The notes under the pieces were generated by a model, which searched no databases, was not told the origin of the DNA, and worked only from the letters and a program-made list of their open reading frames with translations. Shown piece after piece: positions 38,879 through 47,862 of a stretch of 64,000 nt of DNA. The position numbers and the translations under genes were made by a program. This DNA comes from Brevundimonas sp. SL130 (GTDB taxonomy: Bacteria > Pseudomonadota > Alphaproteobacteria > Caulobacterales > Caulobacteraceae): NCBI RefSeq assembly GCF_026625805.1, contig NZ_CP113064.1:2892657-2956656 (forward strand). The letters are read 5' to 3'. The stretch's first letter is position 1, and the number at the start of each line of letters is the position of its first letter.

Positions 38879-40143
38879 CGGCTTCCCTGCACACCCTGTC
38901 CAACGGCGTTCGCGTGATCTGCGACCCCATGCCCGGCCTGAAGACTTTAGCCGTCGTCGTCACCGTCAAGGGCGGGGCGCGGTGGGAGGCGGAGGATCGC
39001 TCCGGCTGGTCGCACCTTTTGGAGCATCTGGTGTTCAAGGGCGCCGGCGACATGGCCGCGCGCGAAATCGTCGAACGGATCGAGGCCGAAGGCGGCACGA
39101 TCAACGCCTCCACCGGCTATGAGCGGACCAGTTTCGAGGTGCGGGGGCTGGACGGGTCGCTGCCGCTGGCGATGCAGGTGCTGTCGGACCTGGTGTTCCG
39201 GCCCACGCTGGACCCGGCCGAGATCGAACGCGAAAAGGACGTGGTGGCCCAGGAGATCGCCGAGGCCTTCGACACGCCTGACGACCATGTGTTCGAGATG
39301 GTGCAGACGCGGGCCTTCGCCGGCCAGCCGCTGGGCCGGCCGATCCTGGGGTCGGTCGCCAGTCTGAAGCCGGCGGACAAGGCGAGCGTCGAGACCTGGC
39401 GCGCGCGGCTGTATTCGCCCGACCGGATGGTGGTGTCCGTGTCCGGCGCCGTGGACGAGACCGAATTGCTGGCCCTGGCCGAGCGCTGGTTCGGCCATGC
39501 GGTCGCCACCCCGGTCGAGGCGCCGGCGTCGGCCCTGTTTGTCGGCGGGCATGCGGCCCTGACGCGCAAGATCGAACAGGCCAATCTGGTGTTCCAGCTG
39601 CCGGCCCTGGCGGCGACCGATCCGGCCCTGTCGTCGATGCGGCTGTTCGGCGAAATCCTGGGCGGAGGCATGGCCTCGCGCCTGTTCCAGAGCGCGCGCG
39701 AGGAGCGGGGCCTAGCCTACGCCATCGACGCCTATCAGGAGCCGTATGAGGACACGGGGGTGCTGGGCATCTACGCCGGGGCGGCGGCCGACCGGGCGAA
39801 AGAGCTGGCCCAGGTGGCGGCGGGCGAGGTGCGGGCCCTGGCCGAGACCGGGCCGACCGAAAAGGAGCTGTCGCGGGCCAAGGCGGTGATGAAGGCCGGG
39901 CTGTGGATGTCGGACGAGAACCCGATGAGCCGGGCGGGACGCAACGCCGCCCAGACCCTGATCTTCGGCGCGCCCCGCGCCAGCCTGTCGATGACCGAAC
40001 AGCTGGAAGCCCAGACCGTCGAGGACGTGCGGGCGGTCGGCGCGCGGATCCTGTCGGGCGGCCAGGCGGCCAGCGCCGTGCTGGGGCCCAAGTCGGCGGC
40101 GCCGGCGGGCGAGGCGTTTGCGGCGGCCTTGTTTGGGGGATAG
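38875..40143 (+). CDS. M16-family zinc peptidase (processing-peptidase-like)
   Basis: About 422 residues. The inverted zinc motif HLLEH is in the N-terminal domain (SGWSHLLEHLVFKGAG), with the downstream Glu in the helix ending EREKDVVAQEI. The second M16 domain is C-terminal. The gene follows SURF1 as in other alphaproteobacteria, although thrC usually lies in between. No ATG, GTG or TTG lies near the natural N-terminus (TASLHTLSNGVRV); the CTG at 38875 overlaps the SURF1 stop (CTGA) and GAAAGA precedes it, so a CTG start is proposed. An upstream in-frame GTG at 38800 would add a non-homologous leader. Confidence 0.88.
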   Translation: MTASLHTLSNGVRVICDPMPGLKTLAVVVTVKGGARWEAEDRSGWSHLLEHLVFKGAGDMAAREIVERIEAEGGTINASTGYERTSFEVRGLDGSLPLAMQVLSDLVFRPTLDPAEIEREKDVVAQEIAEAFDTPDDHVFEMVQTRAFAGQPLGRPILGSVASLKPADKASVETWRARLYSPDRMVVSVSGAVDETELLALAERWFGHAVATPVEAPASALFVGGHAALTRKIEQANLVFQLPALAATDPALSSMRLFGEILGGGMASRLFQSAREERGLAYAIDAYQEPYEDTGVLGIYAGAAADRAKELAQVAAGEVRALAETGPTEKELSRAKAVMKAGLWMSDENPMSRAGRNAAQTLIFGAPRASLSMTEQLEAQTVEDVRAVGARILSGGQAASAVLGPKSAAPAGEAFAAALFGG

Positions 40144-40154
40144 CCCCTGCCCCA

Positions 40155-40195
40155 AAGAAAATGGGCCGCCTCGTTTCCGAAGCGGCCCAAGTTTG
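40155..40195. terminator. Bidirectional terminator between M16 and TonB receptor genes
   Basis: A hairpin with arms TGGGCCGC/GCGGCCCA (40162-40169 and 40182-40189) and a short inner stem (TCG/CGA). On the minus strand it is followed by TTTTCTTTGG; the plus strand has AGTTTG. Placed between convergent genes. Confidence 0.75.
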
Positions 40196-40208
40196 CTCAG
40201 GGGAGAAA

Positions 40209-42998
40209 TCAGAAGCGGTAGTTCATGCCCACCGCGAAGGTCCGGCCGTAGCTCTGATAATCGATGGTCTGACGCTCATCGCCGTTCTGGAAGGTCTTGA
40301 ACGGTTCGTCGGTCAGGTTGTTGACCTGGGCCAGGATGGACAGGCCCTCCAGCGGACCCGACTGGAACTCGTAGCCGACCTGGGCGTCGACGACGGTTTC
40401 CGCCGCGACCGAACGCAGGGTGCGGCCGTTGCCGAAGCCGGCGACCTCGCCCAGATAGTCGGAGCGGTAGCGGGCCGAGACGCGGGTCTGGAAGCCGTAG
40501 CGCTCATAGTAGAGGGTGCCGTTGACGACGGTTTCCGACAGGCCCGGCATGGTGGTCGGCGCCTCGTTCGGATCGGGCTGGACCTCGCTGTCGGTCTGGG
40601 AGGCGCTGAACATTCCGCCGAAGCCTTCGAGGGCGGGGTGGATGATGTCGAACGGCGCCGAAACCGAGAACTCCACGCCCTTGATCCAGCCGCCGTCGCC
40701 GTTGTCCGGTCGCGAGGACAGACCCTGGTTGATCACCGGCGTCACGCCGCCGGTCGGGTAGCCGGTGAAGTCGACGATCTCGCTATGGTTATAAACATAG
40801 CTTTCGAGGTGCTTGTAGTAGGCCGCCAGCGAGACATAGCCCTTGCGGTTGGCGAAATACTTCTCGATCGATATGTCCGCCACATCAGCGATATAGGGCC
40901 GAAGTCCCGGATTGCCGCCGCTGGCGCCCCAGGGCGACTGGTTGTCGGGCTGGGCGCTGGGGATGTTGTTCGCCACATTGAACGAATAGTTCTGCGAGGC
41001 GCGCATGTCGTCCATCCGCGGGCGCGCCAAGGTGCGGGCCACGGCGAAGCGGGCGAACAGGTCGTCGCCGACTTCCAGGATGAAGTTCGAGCTGGGCAGG
41101 ATCTCCAGATAATCCACGCCGCCGCTGACGGCGATGGTTTCCGACACGCCGGGACCGACCTGGCGGGCCGAGAACCCGTTGGACTGCTGGTCGGTGTAGA
41201 CGAACTGCATGCCGACATTGCCGGTCAAGGGGCGGCCGAACAGCTCGTGGTCGATGTTGGCGCGGACATAGGCGGTCGAGACCTTTTCGGTCACTTCCCA
41301 GTTGCCGGCGGCGACGTCGGCGTTCGGGTTGCGGACCAGGTCAAGCAGGCCGCTGTTGACCAGGCCGAGAGCGTCATAGCTGAGCACCTGCGAGATGCCG
41401 AGATAGCCCAGATCGGTCGGGTCCAGCAGATATTCCGACGGAACGAACAGGTCGCCGCCGCCGGGGACGCCGATATAGTACTGGTCGTTGACGAAGGTCT
41501 TGTTGCGCTCCGAATAGTTCAGGCCGAAGTCGATCGACTTGAACGGGCTCTGATGCAGCTGGCGGTTCGCGGTCAGGCGCACAGCCTTGATCTCGTCCTC
41601 GATCGACGGGGTGTTCATATAGCCGACCTGACCGCCCGGAATGACGTCCCCGCCCCAGCCCTGGGCCGAGGTGATGCGGATCAGGGTCGGGTCGGCGTAG
41701 TCGAGCTGGCTGGTGAAGCGGGTGACGCCGTCATCGGTCAGTTCGAAGCCGAGGGTGTCCAGCGCGCCGTTGATGTTGCGCCCGGTGCCGGCGTTGGTCT
41801 CGAGGATGATGTCTTTCCGCTCGACCTTCGAATAGTTGACGTCCAGGCCCAGGGTCCAGTCGTCGTTGGCGACGAACTCGGTGTTCCAGCCCAGGGCCGT
41901 GATGTTGCTGTCGCGCTTGTTCAGGTCGTTGCGGACGACGCCCTTGATGTTGTCCCAGGTTCCCGCGACGATCAGACCGTCCTCGACCGTGTAGCCCGAG
42001 CGGAGCGATGGGGCCGGGCGGCAGAGCGACGAGGCCACGTTCACGGTGCAGTCCCCAGCCGAACCGCCCCAGGCCAGCGGGAATTCGATGCCGCGCAGGA
42101 CCTGGGTGTTCTTGAACTCGGAATAGAAGGCATCGATCGTCGAATGGATGCGATCGTTCGGGCGCCATTCCAGTACGCCCATATAGCCGTCGCGCTCCAG
42201 CTCCGACGACATGACATAGGGTTTGACGCCGCCGGTCAGCAGATTGCCGTCGCTGTAGGTCGGGTAGCCCCAGGCGTTGAACCGCTCGGACTGGTAAGGC
42301 GAGCTCATGTGGGCGTAGCCCAGCGCGACGCCCAGGGTGCCGTCCATGAACTGGTCGATATAGGAAATCGTGTAGCGGTCGCCGCTGTCGGTCGTGCCCG
42401 AGTTCAGGGCGCCGATGTCGTTCCACTCGTGACGATAGTTCAGGGCGATGGCTTGGCGGCCATAGGCCAGGGGTCGAACGGTGCGCAGGTCGACGGTGCC
42501 GGCCAGGCCCTGACCGATCAGGGCGGAGTCCGGAGTCTTGTAGACGACGACGCTGCCCAGCAGTTCCGACGGGAACTGATCGAACTCGACGCCGCGGTTG
42601 TCGCCGGTGGTGACCAGTTCACGGCCATTCAGCAGGGCGGTGGTGAAATCGGGGCCGAGGCCGCGAATCGAGATGGCCTGGCTGCGGCCGTCGAGGCGCT
42701 GCGAGGTCACGCCCGGCAAGCGGGCCAGGGATTCGGCGATGGAGACGTCCGGCAGCTTGCCGATGTCCTCGGCCGAAATGACTTCGACGATCGAGGTATT
42801 GTTGGCCTTGGCCGAGATCGAGGCCTCGATCGAGCGGCGGATGCCGGTGACGACAATCTCGCCGACTTCGGCGGCTTGCTCGTCGGCCTGGGTCGTGTCG
42901 GCGGTTTGGGCGTGAACGCTGCTGACGGCCATCAGCATGGCGGCGCCGAATGCGGCGCCCGACATCAGGCGCACGCGCCGGTTAAGACGTTGAGACAT
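40209..42998 (-). CDS. malA: TonB-dependent receptor of the maltodextrin locus (MalA-like)
   Basis: A 929-residue outer-membrane receptor of the Caulobacter/Xanthomonas type: signal peptide ending near SVHAQ, GEIVVTGIRRSIEASI, plug motifs (SIAESLARLPGVTSQRLDGR and FTTALLNGREL), and a barrel ending in GMNYRF. It is divergent from the alpha-amylase gene and belongs to the same locus as GH13, GH97, GH15, a LacI regulator and an MFS carrier, as the maltose receptor MalA does in Caulobacter crescentus. Its substrate is therefore probably malto-oligosaccharide (inference from context). ATG at 42998 has GGGAGG 9 bp upstream. Confidence 0.9.
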   Translation of the reverse strand: MSQRLNRRVRLMSGAAFGAAMLMAVSSVHAQTADTTQADEQAAEVGEIVVTGIRRSIEASISAKANNTSIVEVISAEDIGKLPDVSIAESLARLPGVTSQRLDGRSQAISIRGLGPDFTTALLNGRELVTTGDNRGVEFDQFPSELLGSVVVYKTPDSALIGQGLAGTVDLRTVRPLAYGRQAIALNYRHEWNDIGALNSGTTDSGDRYTISYIDQFMDGTLGVALGYAHMSSPYQSERFNAWGYPTYSDGNLLTGGVKPYVMSSELERDGYMGVLEWRPNDRIHSTIDAFYSEFKNTQVLRGIEFPLAWGGSAGDCTVNVASSLCRPAPSLRSGYTVEDGLIVAGTWDNIKGVVRNDLNKRDSNITALGWNTEFVANDDWTLGLDVNYSKVERKDIILETNAGTGRNINGALDTLGFELTDDGVTRFTSQLDYADPTLIRITSAQGWGGDVIPGGQVGYMNTPSIEDEIKAVRLTANRQLHQSPFKSIDFGLNYSERNKTFVNDQYYIGVPGGGDLFVPSEYLLDPTDLGYLGISQVLSYDALGLVNSGLLDLVRNPNADVAAGNWEVTEKVSTAYVRANIDHELFGRPLTGNVGMQFVYTDQQSNGFSARQVGPGVSETIAVSGGVDYLEILPSSNFILEVGDDLFARFAVARTLARPRMDDMRASQNYSFNVANNIPSAQPDNQSPWGASGGNPGLRPYIADVADISIEKYFANRKGYVSLAAYYKHLESYVYNHSEIVDFTGYPTGGVTPVINQGLSSRPDNGDGGWIKGVEFSVSAPFDIIHPALEGFGGMFSASQTDSEVQPDPNEAPTTMPGLSETVVNGTLYYERYGFQTRVSARYRSDYLGEVAGFGNGRTLRSVAAETVVDAQVGYEFQSGPLEGLSILAQVNNLTDEPFKTFQNGDERQTIDYQSYGRTFAVGMNYRF

Positions 42999-43059
42999 GG
43001 TCATCCTCCCTGAGGCTGTCGCGATTCTGAATGTCGCAACCGAAGCCTTCGCAAAAATA

Positions 43060-43237
43060 TGCAAACATTTGTCATTCTTGCAAGCAGTTAATCTCTGCGG
43101 CGCATTTTCGCCGCGAGCCAAGCTATGCAATTGCCCCTATCCAGCCGCTTTTGCACCACTCCATGCTGTGTAAATGCTGCGTCGCAGCAATCTAATGCGC
43201 GTTGACACATCGCACCGGGACTGCAAAATCTTGCAAA
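43060..43237. promoter_or_regulatory. Divergent promoter region with TGCAAA operator-like sites
   Basis: Between the receptor and amylase genes. TGCAAACATTTGTCA (43060-43074) and a direct pair of TGCAAA (43222-43227, 43232-43237) are seen. TGCAAACATTT recurs in the regulator/GH97 intergenic region, so these are probably sites of the LacI-family regulator at 46746-47759. GC-poor context with several TGCA elements. Confidence 0.6.
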
Positions 43238-43282
43238 TCGATCTGGAAGGCTTTGCACTTTCCGGACGGGGAGGACGACAGG

Positions 43283-45103
43283 ATGACGCTTGCTCGACAG
43301 TGGAAGACGCCGAAGCGCGCCGTGATGATGGCCGCCGCCCTGCTGGCCTCGACCTCTCCCCTACCCGTCCAAGCCCAGGCGGCTGCGCCGGACGCCCTGA
43401 CCGCGCTGCGTCAGCGTCCGCCCCAGGACGAGGTGATCTATTTCCTGCTGCCCGACCGTTTCGCCAACGGCGATCCGTCGAACGACCACGGCGGCTATGC
43501 GCCCGAGCGGTTGACGAGCGGCTTCGACCCGTCCGACACCGACTTCTATCACGGCGGCGATCTGGCCGGCGTGACCGAGCGGCTGGACTATATCCAGGGC
43601 CTGGGCGCGACGGCGGTGTGGCTGGCGCCCATCTTCAAGAACAAGCCGGTCCAGACGCACGGCAATTACACGGGCGCGGCCCACCACGGCTATTGGATCA
43701 CCGACTTCACCGCCGTCGATCCGCATTTCGGCGACGAGGCGGCGATGCGCGCCCTGGTCGACGCGGCTCATGCGCGGGGCATGAAGGTCTATCTGGACAT
43801 CGTCGCCAATCACACGGCCGACGTGATCCGCTATCGCGAGTGCCCGGACCGGCCCTGCGAATACCGCAGCCGGGCCGACTATCCCTACACCCGCCGTGGC
43901 GGGCTGGGCGGGGCGGCGATCAACGCGGGTTTCGACGGGCGGGACTTCTCGCGCCTGACCCGGCCCGACTACGCCTACAGCCCCTATGTTCCCGCGGGCG
44001 AGGAGAAGGCCAAGGTTCCGGCCTGGCTGAACGACCCGATCCACTATCATAACCGTGGCGACAGCACGTTTGCAGGCGAAAGCTCGCTGGACGGGGACTT
44101 CGCCGGTCTGGACGACCTGCTGACCGAGGACCCGGTGGTGGTCCAGGGCATGATCGACATCTTCGGCGGCTGGATCGACAAGTACGGGATCGACGGCTAC
44201 CGCATCGACACCGCCCGCCATGTGAACCCAGCGTTCTGGCAGGCCTTCATCCCCGCCATGCTGGAGCGGGCGCGGGCCAGGGGGATTCCGAACTTCCACA
44301 TCTTCGGCGAGGTGTTCGACGCAGACCCGGCGGTGACAGCACGGTTCACGCGGGTGGACGCCTATCCGGCCGTGTTGGACTTCCCTTTTCAAAAGACGGC
44401 GGTCGAGGTCGCCTCGGGCAAGGCGGGGACCGACGCCCTGACGCGGCTGTTCGCCGCCGACGCCGTCTACGCCAAGGGCGCCGATACGGCCGCCATCCTA
44501 CCGACCTTCCTGGGCAATCACGACATGGGCCGGGTCGGCTTCTTCGTGAAACAGACCAATCCGACCGCCGACGAGGCCGAGATCCTGGCCCGGGTGAAAC
44601 TGGCCCACGCCCTGATGATGTTCAGCCGCGGCGTGCCGACCCTCTATTACGGCGACGAACAGGGCTTCGCCGGGGCCGGCGGTTACGGAAACTCGCGACA
44701 GGACATGTGGGCCGGCCAGACCGCCGTCTATGCGGCCGAACACCCCATCGGCGGACGCCAGCCGGCCTATTCGACCGAGGCGCCCCTCTATACGGCCATC
44801 GCCGAGATGGCCCGGATTCGCGCGGCCGAACCGGCCCTGCGCCGCGGCCGTCAGGTCGTGCGGGCGGCCGGTGACAAGCCGGGCCTGTTCGCCCTGTCGC
44901 GCCTCGACGAACCCGGCGGCGAGACCCTGGTTCTGTTCAACACCTCGAGCGCCGCCGTCACCGCCCAAGTGGAGGTGGAGCCCGGCTCGCTGCGGTGGCA
45001 AGCTGTACGCGGCGACTGCACGACCCAGGCCTCGGCCCCCGCCAGCTACGCCGTCCGCATTCCTCCTCTCGACTATCTGATCTGCAAGAGCGCCCCACAG
45101 TGA
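43283..45103 (+). CDS. Exported alpha-amylase-family (GH13) enzyme
   Basis: A 606-residue alpha-glucan hydrolase. Signal peptide residues 1-34 (LLASTSPLPVQAQA). All four GH13 regions are visible: DIVANH (about 172), GYRIDTARH with the nucleophile Asp (about 305), FGEVFD with the acid/base Glu (about 342), and FLGNHD (about 409-414). It probably cleaves maltodextrins or cyclodextrins in the periplasm. ATG at 43283 starts the signal peptide. The stop overlaps the next gene (GTGA). It is divergent from the MalA-like receptor and lies downstream of TGCAAA sites. Confidence 0.92.
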   Translation: MTLARQWKTPKRAVMMAAALLASTSPLPVQAQAAAPDALTALRQRPPQDEVIYFLLPDRFANGDPSNDHGGYAPERLTSGFDPSDTDFYHGGDLAGVTERLDYIQGLGATAVWLAPIFKNKPVQTHGNYTGAAHHGYWITDFTAVDPHFGDEAAMRALVDAAHARGMKVYLDIVANHTADVIRYRECPDRPCEYRSRADYPYTRRGGLGGAAINAGFDGRDFSRLTRPDYAYSPYVPAGEEKAKVPAWLNDPIHYHNRGDSTFAGESSLDGDFAGLDDLLTEDPVVVQGMIDIFGGWIDKYGIDGYRIDTARHVNPAFWQAFIPAMLERARARGIPNFHIFGEVFDADPAVTARFTRVDAYPAVLDFPFQKTAVEVASGKAGTDALTRLFAADAVYAKGADTAAILPTFLGNHDMGRVGFFVKQTNPTADEAEILARVKLAHALMMFSRGVPTLYYGDEQGFAGAGGYGNSRQDMWAGQTAVYAAEHPIGGRQPAYSTEAPLYTAIAEMARIRAAEPALRRGRQVVRAAGDKPGLFALSRLDEPGGETLVLFNTSSAAVTAQVEVEPGSLRWQAVRGDCTTQASAPASYAVRIPPLDYLICKSAPQ

Positions 45104-46740
45104 ACGCCCAAACCCTCGACCTCGCGACCGCCGCCCGACCGGCGACCGCCCACACCGAATGGTGGCGGGGCGCCGTGCTGTACCAGATCTATCCGCGCAG
45201 TTTCGCCGACGCGAATAACGACGGCGTCGGCGACCTGAAGGGGATCACCGCCCATCTGGACCATGTCGCCTCGCTGGGCGTGGACGGGATCTGGCTGTCG
45301 CCCTTCTTCACCTCGCCGATGAAGGACTTCGGCTATGACGTCGCCGACTATTGCGACGTCGATCCGATCTTCGGGACCCTGGCCGATTTCGACGCCCTGG
45401 TGGCGCGCGCCCATGCTCTGGGACTGAAGGTCGTGATCGACCAGGTCTTCTCCCACACATCGGACGAACACCCCTGGTTCCTGGACAGCCGCGCGTCAAA
45501 GACCGGCCCGCATGCTGACTGGTACGTCTGGGAGGACGCCAAGCCCGACGGCTCGCCGCCCTCGAACTGGCAGTCAGTGTTCGGCGGCCCGGCCTGGACC
45601 TGGAACGCCCGGCGCGGCCAGTATTACATGCACAATTTCCTGGCGTCTCAGCCGCAGCTGAACGTCAGGAACCCCGCAGTTCAGGACGCCCTGATCGCGG
45701 CGGCGCGGTTCTGGCTGGACCGGGGGGTGGACGGCTTCCGCCTGGACGCCATCAACTTCTCCATCCACGACCTGAAACTGACCGACAATCCGCCGATCAA
45801 TGACGGCAAGAAGCGCACCCGCCCGTTCGACTTCCAGGACAAGATCAACAATCAGAGCCAGCCGGAGATCATCGGCTTCCTGAACCGGATCCGCGCCCTG
45901 ACCGACAGCTATGAGGGCCGGTTCACGGTCGCGGAAGTGGGCGGCGACCACGCGGATCGGGAGATGAAGGAATATACCGCCGGGGCGGACCGCCTGCACT
46001 CGGCCTATGGCTTCCTGTATCTGTACGCCGACACGCTGAAGAGCGAACTGGTGGCCCAGGGCGAGACCATGTGGCCGGACCAGCAGGGCGAGGGCTGGCC
46101 GTCCTGGACCTTCTCGAACCACGACGCGCCCCGCGCGGTGTCGCGCTGGGCCCAGGGCCGGGACCGCAAGGCCTTCGCCGAGATGGCCCTGTTGCTGCTG
46201 GTCTGCCTGCGCGGCAACGTCTTCGTCTATCAGGGCGAGGAACTCGGCCTGCCCCAGGCCGAGGTGCCGTTCGAGCGGCTGGTCGATCCCGAGGCCATCG
46301 CCAACTGGCCCGAGACCCTGGGTCGCGACGGCGCCCGCACCCCCATGCCCTGGCATGCGGACCAGAAGAACGCCGGCTTCTCCACCGTCGAGCCCTGGCT
46401 GCCGGTCGATGCGCGCCACCTGCCGCTGGCGGTCGATGCGCAGGAGGCCGATCCGGCCTCGACCCTGCATGTCGCCCGCCGGATGATCCGGCTGCGCCAC
46501 CAGCATCCGGCGCTGCGATACGGCGGGATGGAGGTCGTCGAGACGTCAGGCCTGCTGGTGTTTGAACGCCAGGAACGCGGCGGCGGCGGGGAACGGCTGC
46601 TGTGCGTCTTCAACCTGGGTCACGACACCGTCGATTGGCGCCCGCCCGTCGAGGCGACGCGGATCGAGGCGATCAACTGGACCGAGGCCGACGGCGCTGC
46701 CCTGCCGCCGCTGGCCGGACTGGTCTTCAGACGGGCATGA
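45100..46740 (+). CDS. Alpha-glucosidase (GH13, maltase type)
   Basis: A 546-residue cytoplasmic enzyme without a signal peptide that removes glucose from the non-reducing end of maltose and maltodextrins. GH13 motifs: WWRGAVLYQIYPRSFADAN at the N-terminus, DQVFSHTS, DGFRLDAINF with the nucleophile Asp, VAEVGG with the acid/base Glu, and FSNHDAPR. The IYPRSF/GVGDL pattern is that of the oligo-1,6-glucosidase/alpha-glucosidase subgroup. GTG at 45100 overlaps the amylase stop and begins the homologous region. It converges with the LacI regulator, 5 bp away. Confidence 0.93.
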   Translation: MNAQTLDLATAARPATAHTEWWRGAVLYQIYPRSFADANNDGVGDLKGITAHLDHVASLGVDGIWLSPFFTSPMKDFGYDVADYCDVDPIFGTLADFDALVARAHALGLKVVIDQVFSHTSDEHPWFLDSRASKTGPHADWYVWEDAKPDGSPPSNWQSVFGGPAWTWNARRGQYYMHNFLASQPQLNVRNPAVQDALIAAARFWLDRGVDGFRLDAINFSIHDLKLTDNPPINDGKKRTRPFDFQDKINNQSQPEIIGFLNRIRALTDSYEGRFTVAEVGGDHADREMKEYTAGADRLHSAYGFLYLYADTLKSELVAQGETMWPDQQGEGWPSWTFSNHDAPRAVSRWAQGRDRKAFAEMALLLLVCLRGNVFVYQGEELGLPQAEVPFERLVDPEAIANWPETLGRDGARTPMPWHADQKNAGFSTVEPWLPVDARHLPLAVDAQEADPASTLHVARRMIRLRHQHPALRYGGMEVVETSGLLVFERQERGGGGERLLCVFNLGHDTVDWRPPVEATRIEAINWTEADGAALPPLAGLVFRRA

Positions 46741-46745
46741 GCCTG

Positions 46746-47759
46746 TCAGCCGCCACAGGTCTCGCGCACGATCAGGTCGGTGGGAATCCGTTCCGACCGA
46801 CCGGCCGTCGCGCCCCCGTGGTCCAGCAGTTTGGACACCATCAGCCGGCCGGCCTTCATCGTGTCTTGGGCGATGGTGGACAGGGCCGGACGCGAATAGC
46901 GGCTGAAGGGCACATTGTCGAAACCGATCACCGAGACGTCGCCCGGCACGGTCAGTCCGGCGTGCTCCAACGCCCGCACCGCGCCCAGGGCGATCTGGTC
47001 GGAGGCCGCCACCACGCCGTCGAACTTCACGCCCCGACGCACCAGGGCGTCCACCGCGGCCTCGGCGGACTCGACCTCGAAATGGGCGGGGACGATCAGG
47101 TCGGCGTCCACCGACAGACCCGCCGTCTCCAGCGCCTCCAGATAGCCCCGGTGCCTCTGCATCGCCTCGGGCGGATCCAGATCGCCCAGAAACACGATCC
47201 GCGAGCGACCCAGCCGCGCCAGGTGCGAGGTCGCGCGGCGACCGCCGGAGAAGTTGTCCGAGCCGATGGAGCAATAGTCCTGCTCCGGCAGGTCGGCGCC
47301 CCAGACCACGAACCGATGGTCGCCCGCCGCCAACCGGTTGAAGGCGCCGTGCAGGCTGGACTGACCCAGGAAGATCACGCCGTCGGCGCGGCTGGTGTTC
47401 ATCGCCGCCGACAGCTCGTCATAGGTGGCCGGCGAGATATGGCTCATCAACAGGTCGCAGCCGCGTTCGCGCGCCGCCTCGCCCACCCCGGCCAGCAGCT
47501 CCAGGAAGAAGGGATCCGAGATCCGGCCCTCTCGCCCCTGCGGTCGCGGCGTCACCAGGGCGATCGTGCCCTGGGCCCCGATCGGGCCGGCCGGCATGTA
47601 GCGGCGGAACGGATAGTCGTGCTCCTTCGCCAGCTTCCAGATCAGTTGTTTGGTGCGGTCGTTGACGGCGGGGCTGTCGTTCAGCGCGCGGGAGGTGGTG
47701 GCCACCGACACGCCGGCCAGGCGCGCGATGTCTTCAAGTCGAGTGGTCTTGCGGCTCAA
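46746..47759 (-). CDS. LacI-family repressor of the maltodextrin locus
   Basis: A 337-residue repressor. The N-terminal helix-turn-helix (TRLEDIARLAGVSVATTSRA) and hinge (about 5-60) are followed by a periplasmic-binding-protein-like effector domain. It lies between the GH13 and GH97 genes, as MalI does in the Caulobacter crescentus maltose locus. The start is TTG at 47759. It is divergent from the GH97 gene, and a TGCAAACATTT site lies in the shared promoter region, so it is probably autoregulatory. Effector (maltose or glucose) is inferred from context only. Confidence 0.9.
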   Translation of the reverse strand: MSRKTTRLEDIARLAGVSVATTSRALNDSPAVNDRTKQLIWKLAKEHDYPFRRYMPAGPIGAQGTIALVTPRPQGREGRISDPFFLELLAGVGEAARERGCDLLMSHISPATYDELSAAMNTSRADGVIFLGQSSLHGAFNRLAAGDHRFVVWGADLPEQDYCSIGSDNFSGGRRATSHLARLGRSRIVFLGDLDPPEAMQRHRGYLEALETAGLSVDADLIVPAHFEVESAEAAVDALVRRGVKFDGVVAASDQIALGAVRALEHAGLTVPGDVSVIGFDNVPFSRYSRPALSTIAQDTMKAGRLMVSKLLDHGGATAGRSERIPTDLIVRETCGG

Positions 47760-47790
47760 GCTCGCGGGTCCCCAGGCCAGCCTGTTCCGG

Positions 47791-47818
47791 CTGCAAATTT
47801 TTCTGCAAACATTTCAGC
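47791..47818. promoter_or_regulatory. LacI operator-like site in the regulator/GH97 promoter
   Basis: TGCAAATTTTTCTGCAAACATTTCA contains two TGCAAA elements (47792-47797 and 47804-47809); the second extends to TGCAAACATTT, identical to 43060-43070 in the receptor/amylase promoter. It lies about 50 bp before the GH97 ATG and 45 bp before the regulator start. Confidence 0.6.
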
Positions 47819-47862
47819 CACCGTTCGCGGCGGTTGGCAAGAGGCGGCGTAACGGAGTTCCC

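Noticed and set aside
39903..43013. 1036-codon plus-strand ORF opposite the MalA-like receptor
   Set aside because: Shadow ORF caused by high GC at third positions; the minus strand has a signal peptide, plug and barrel.
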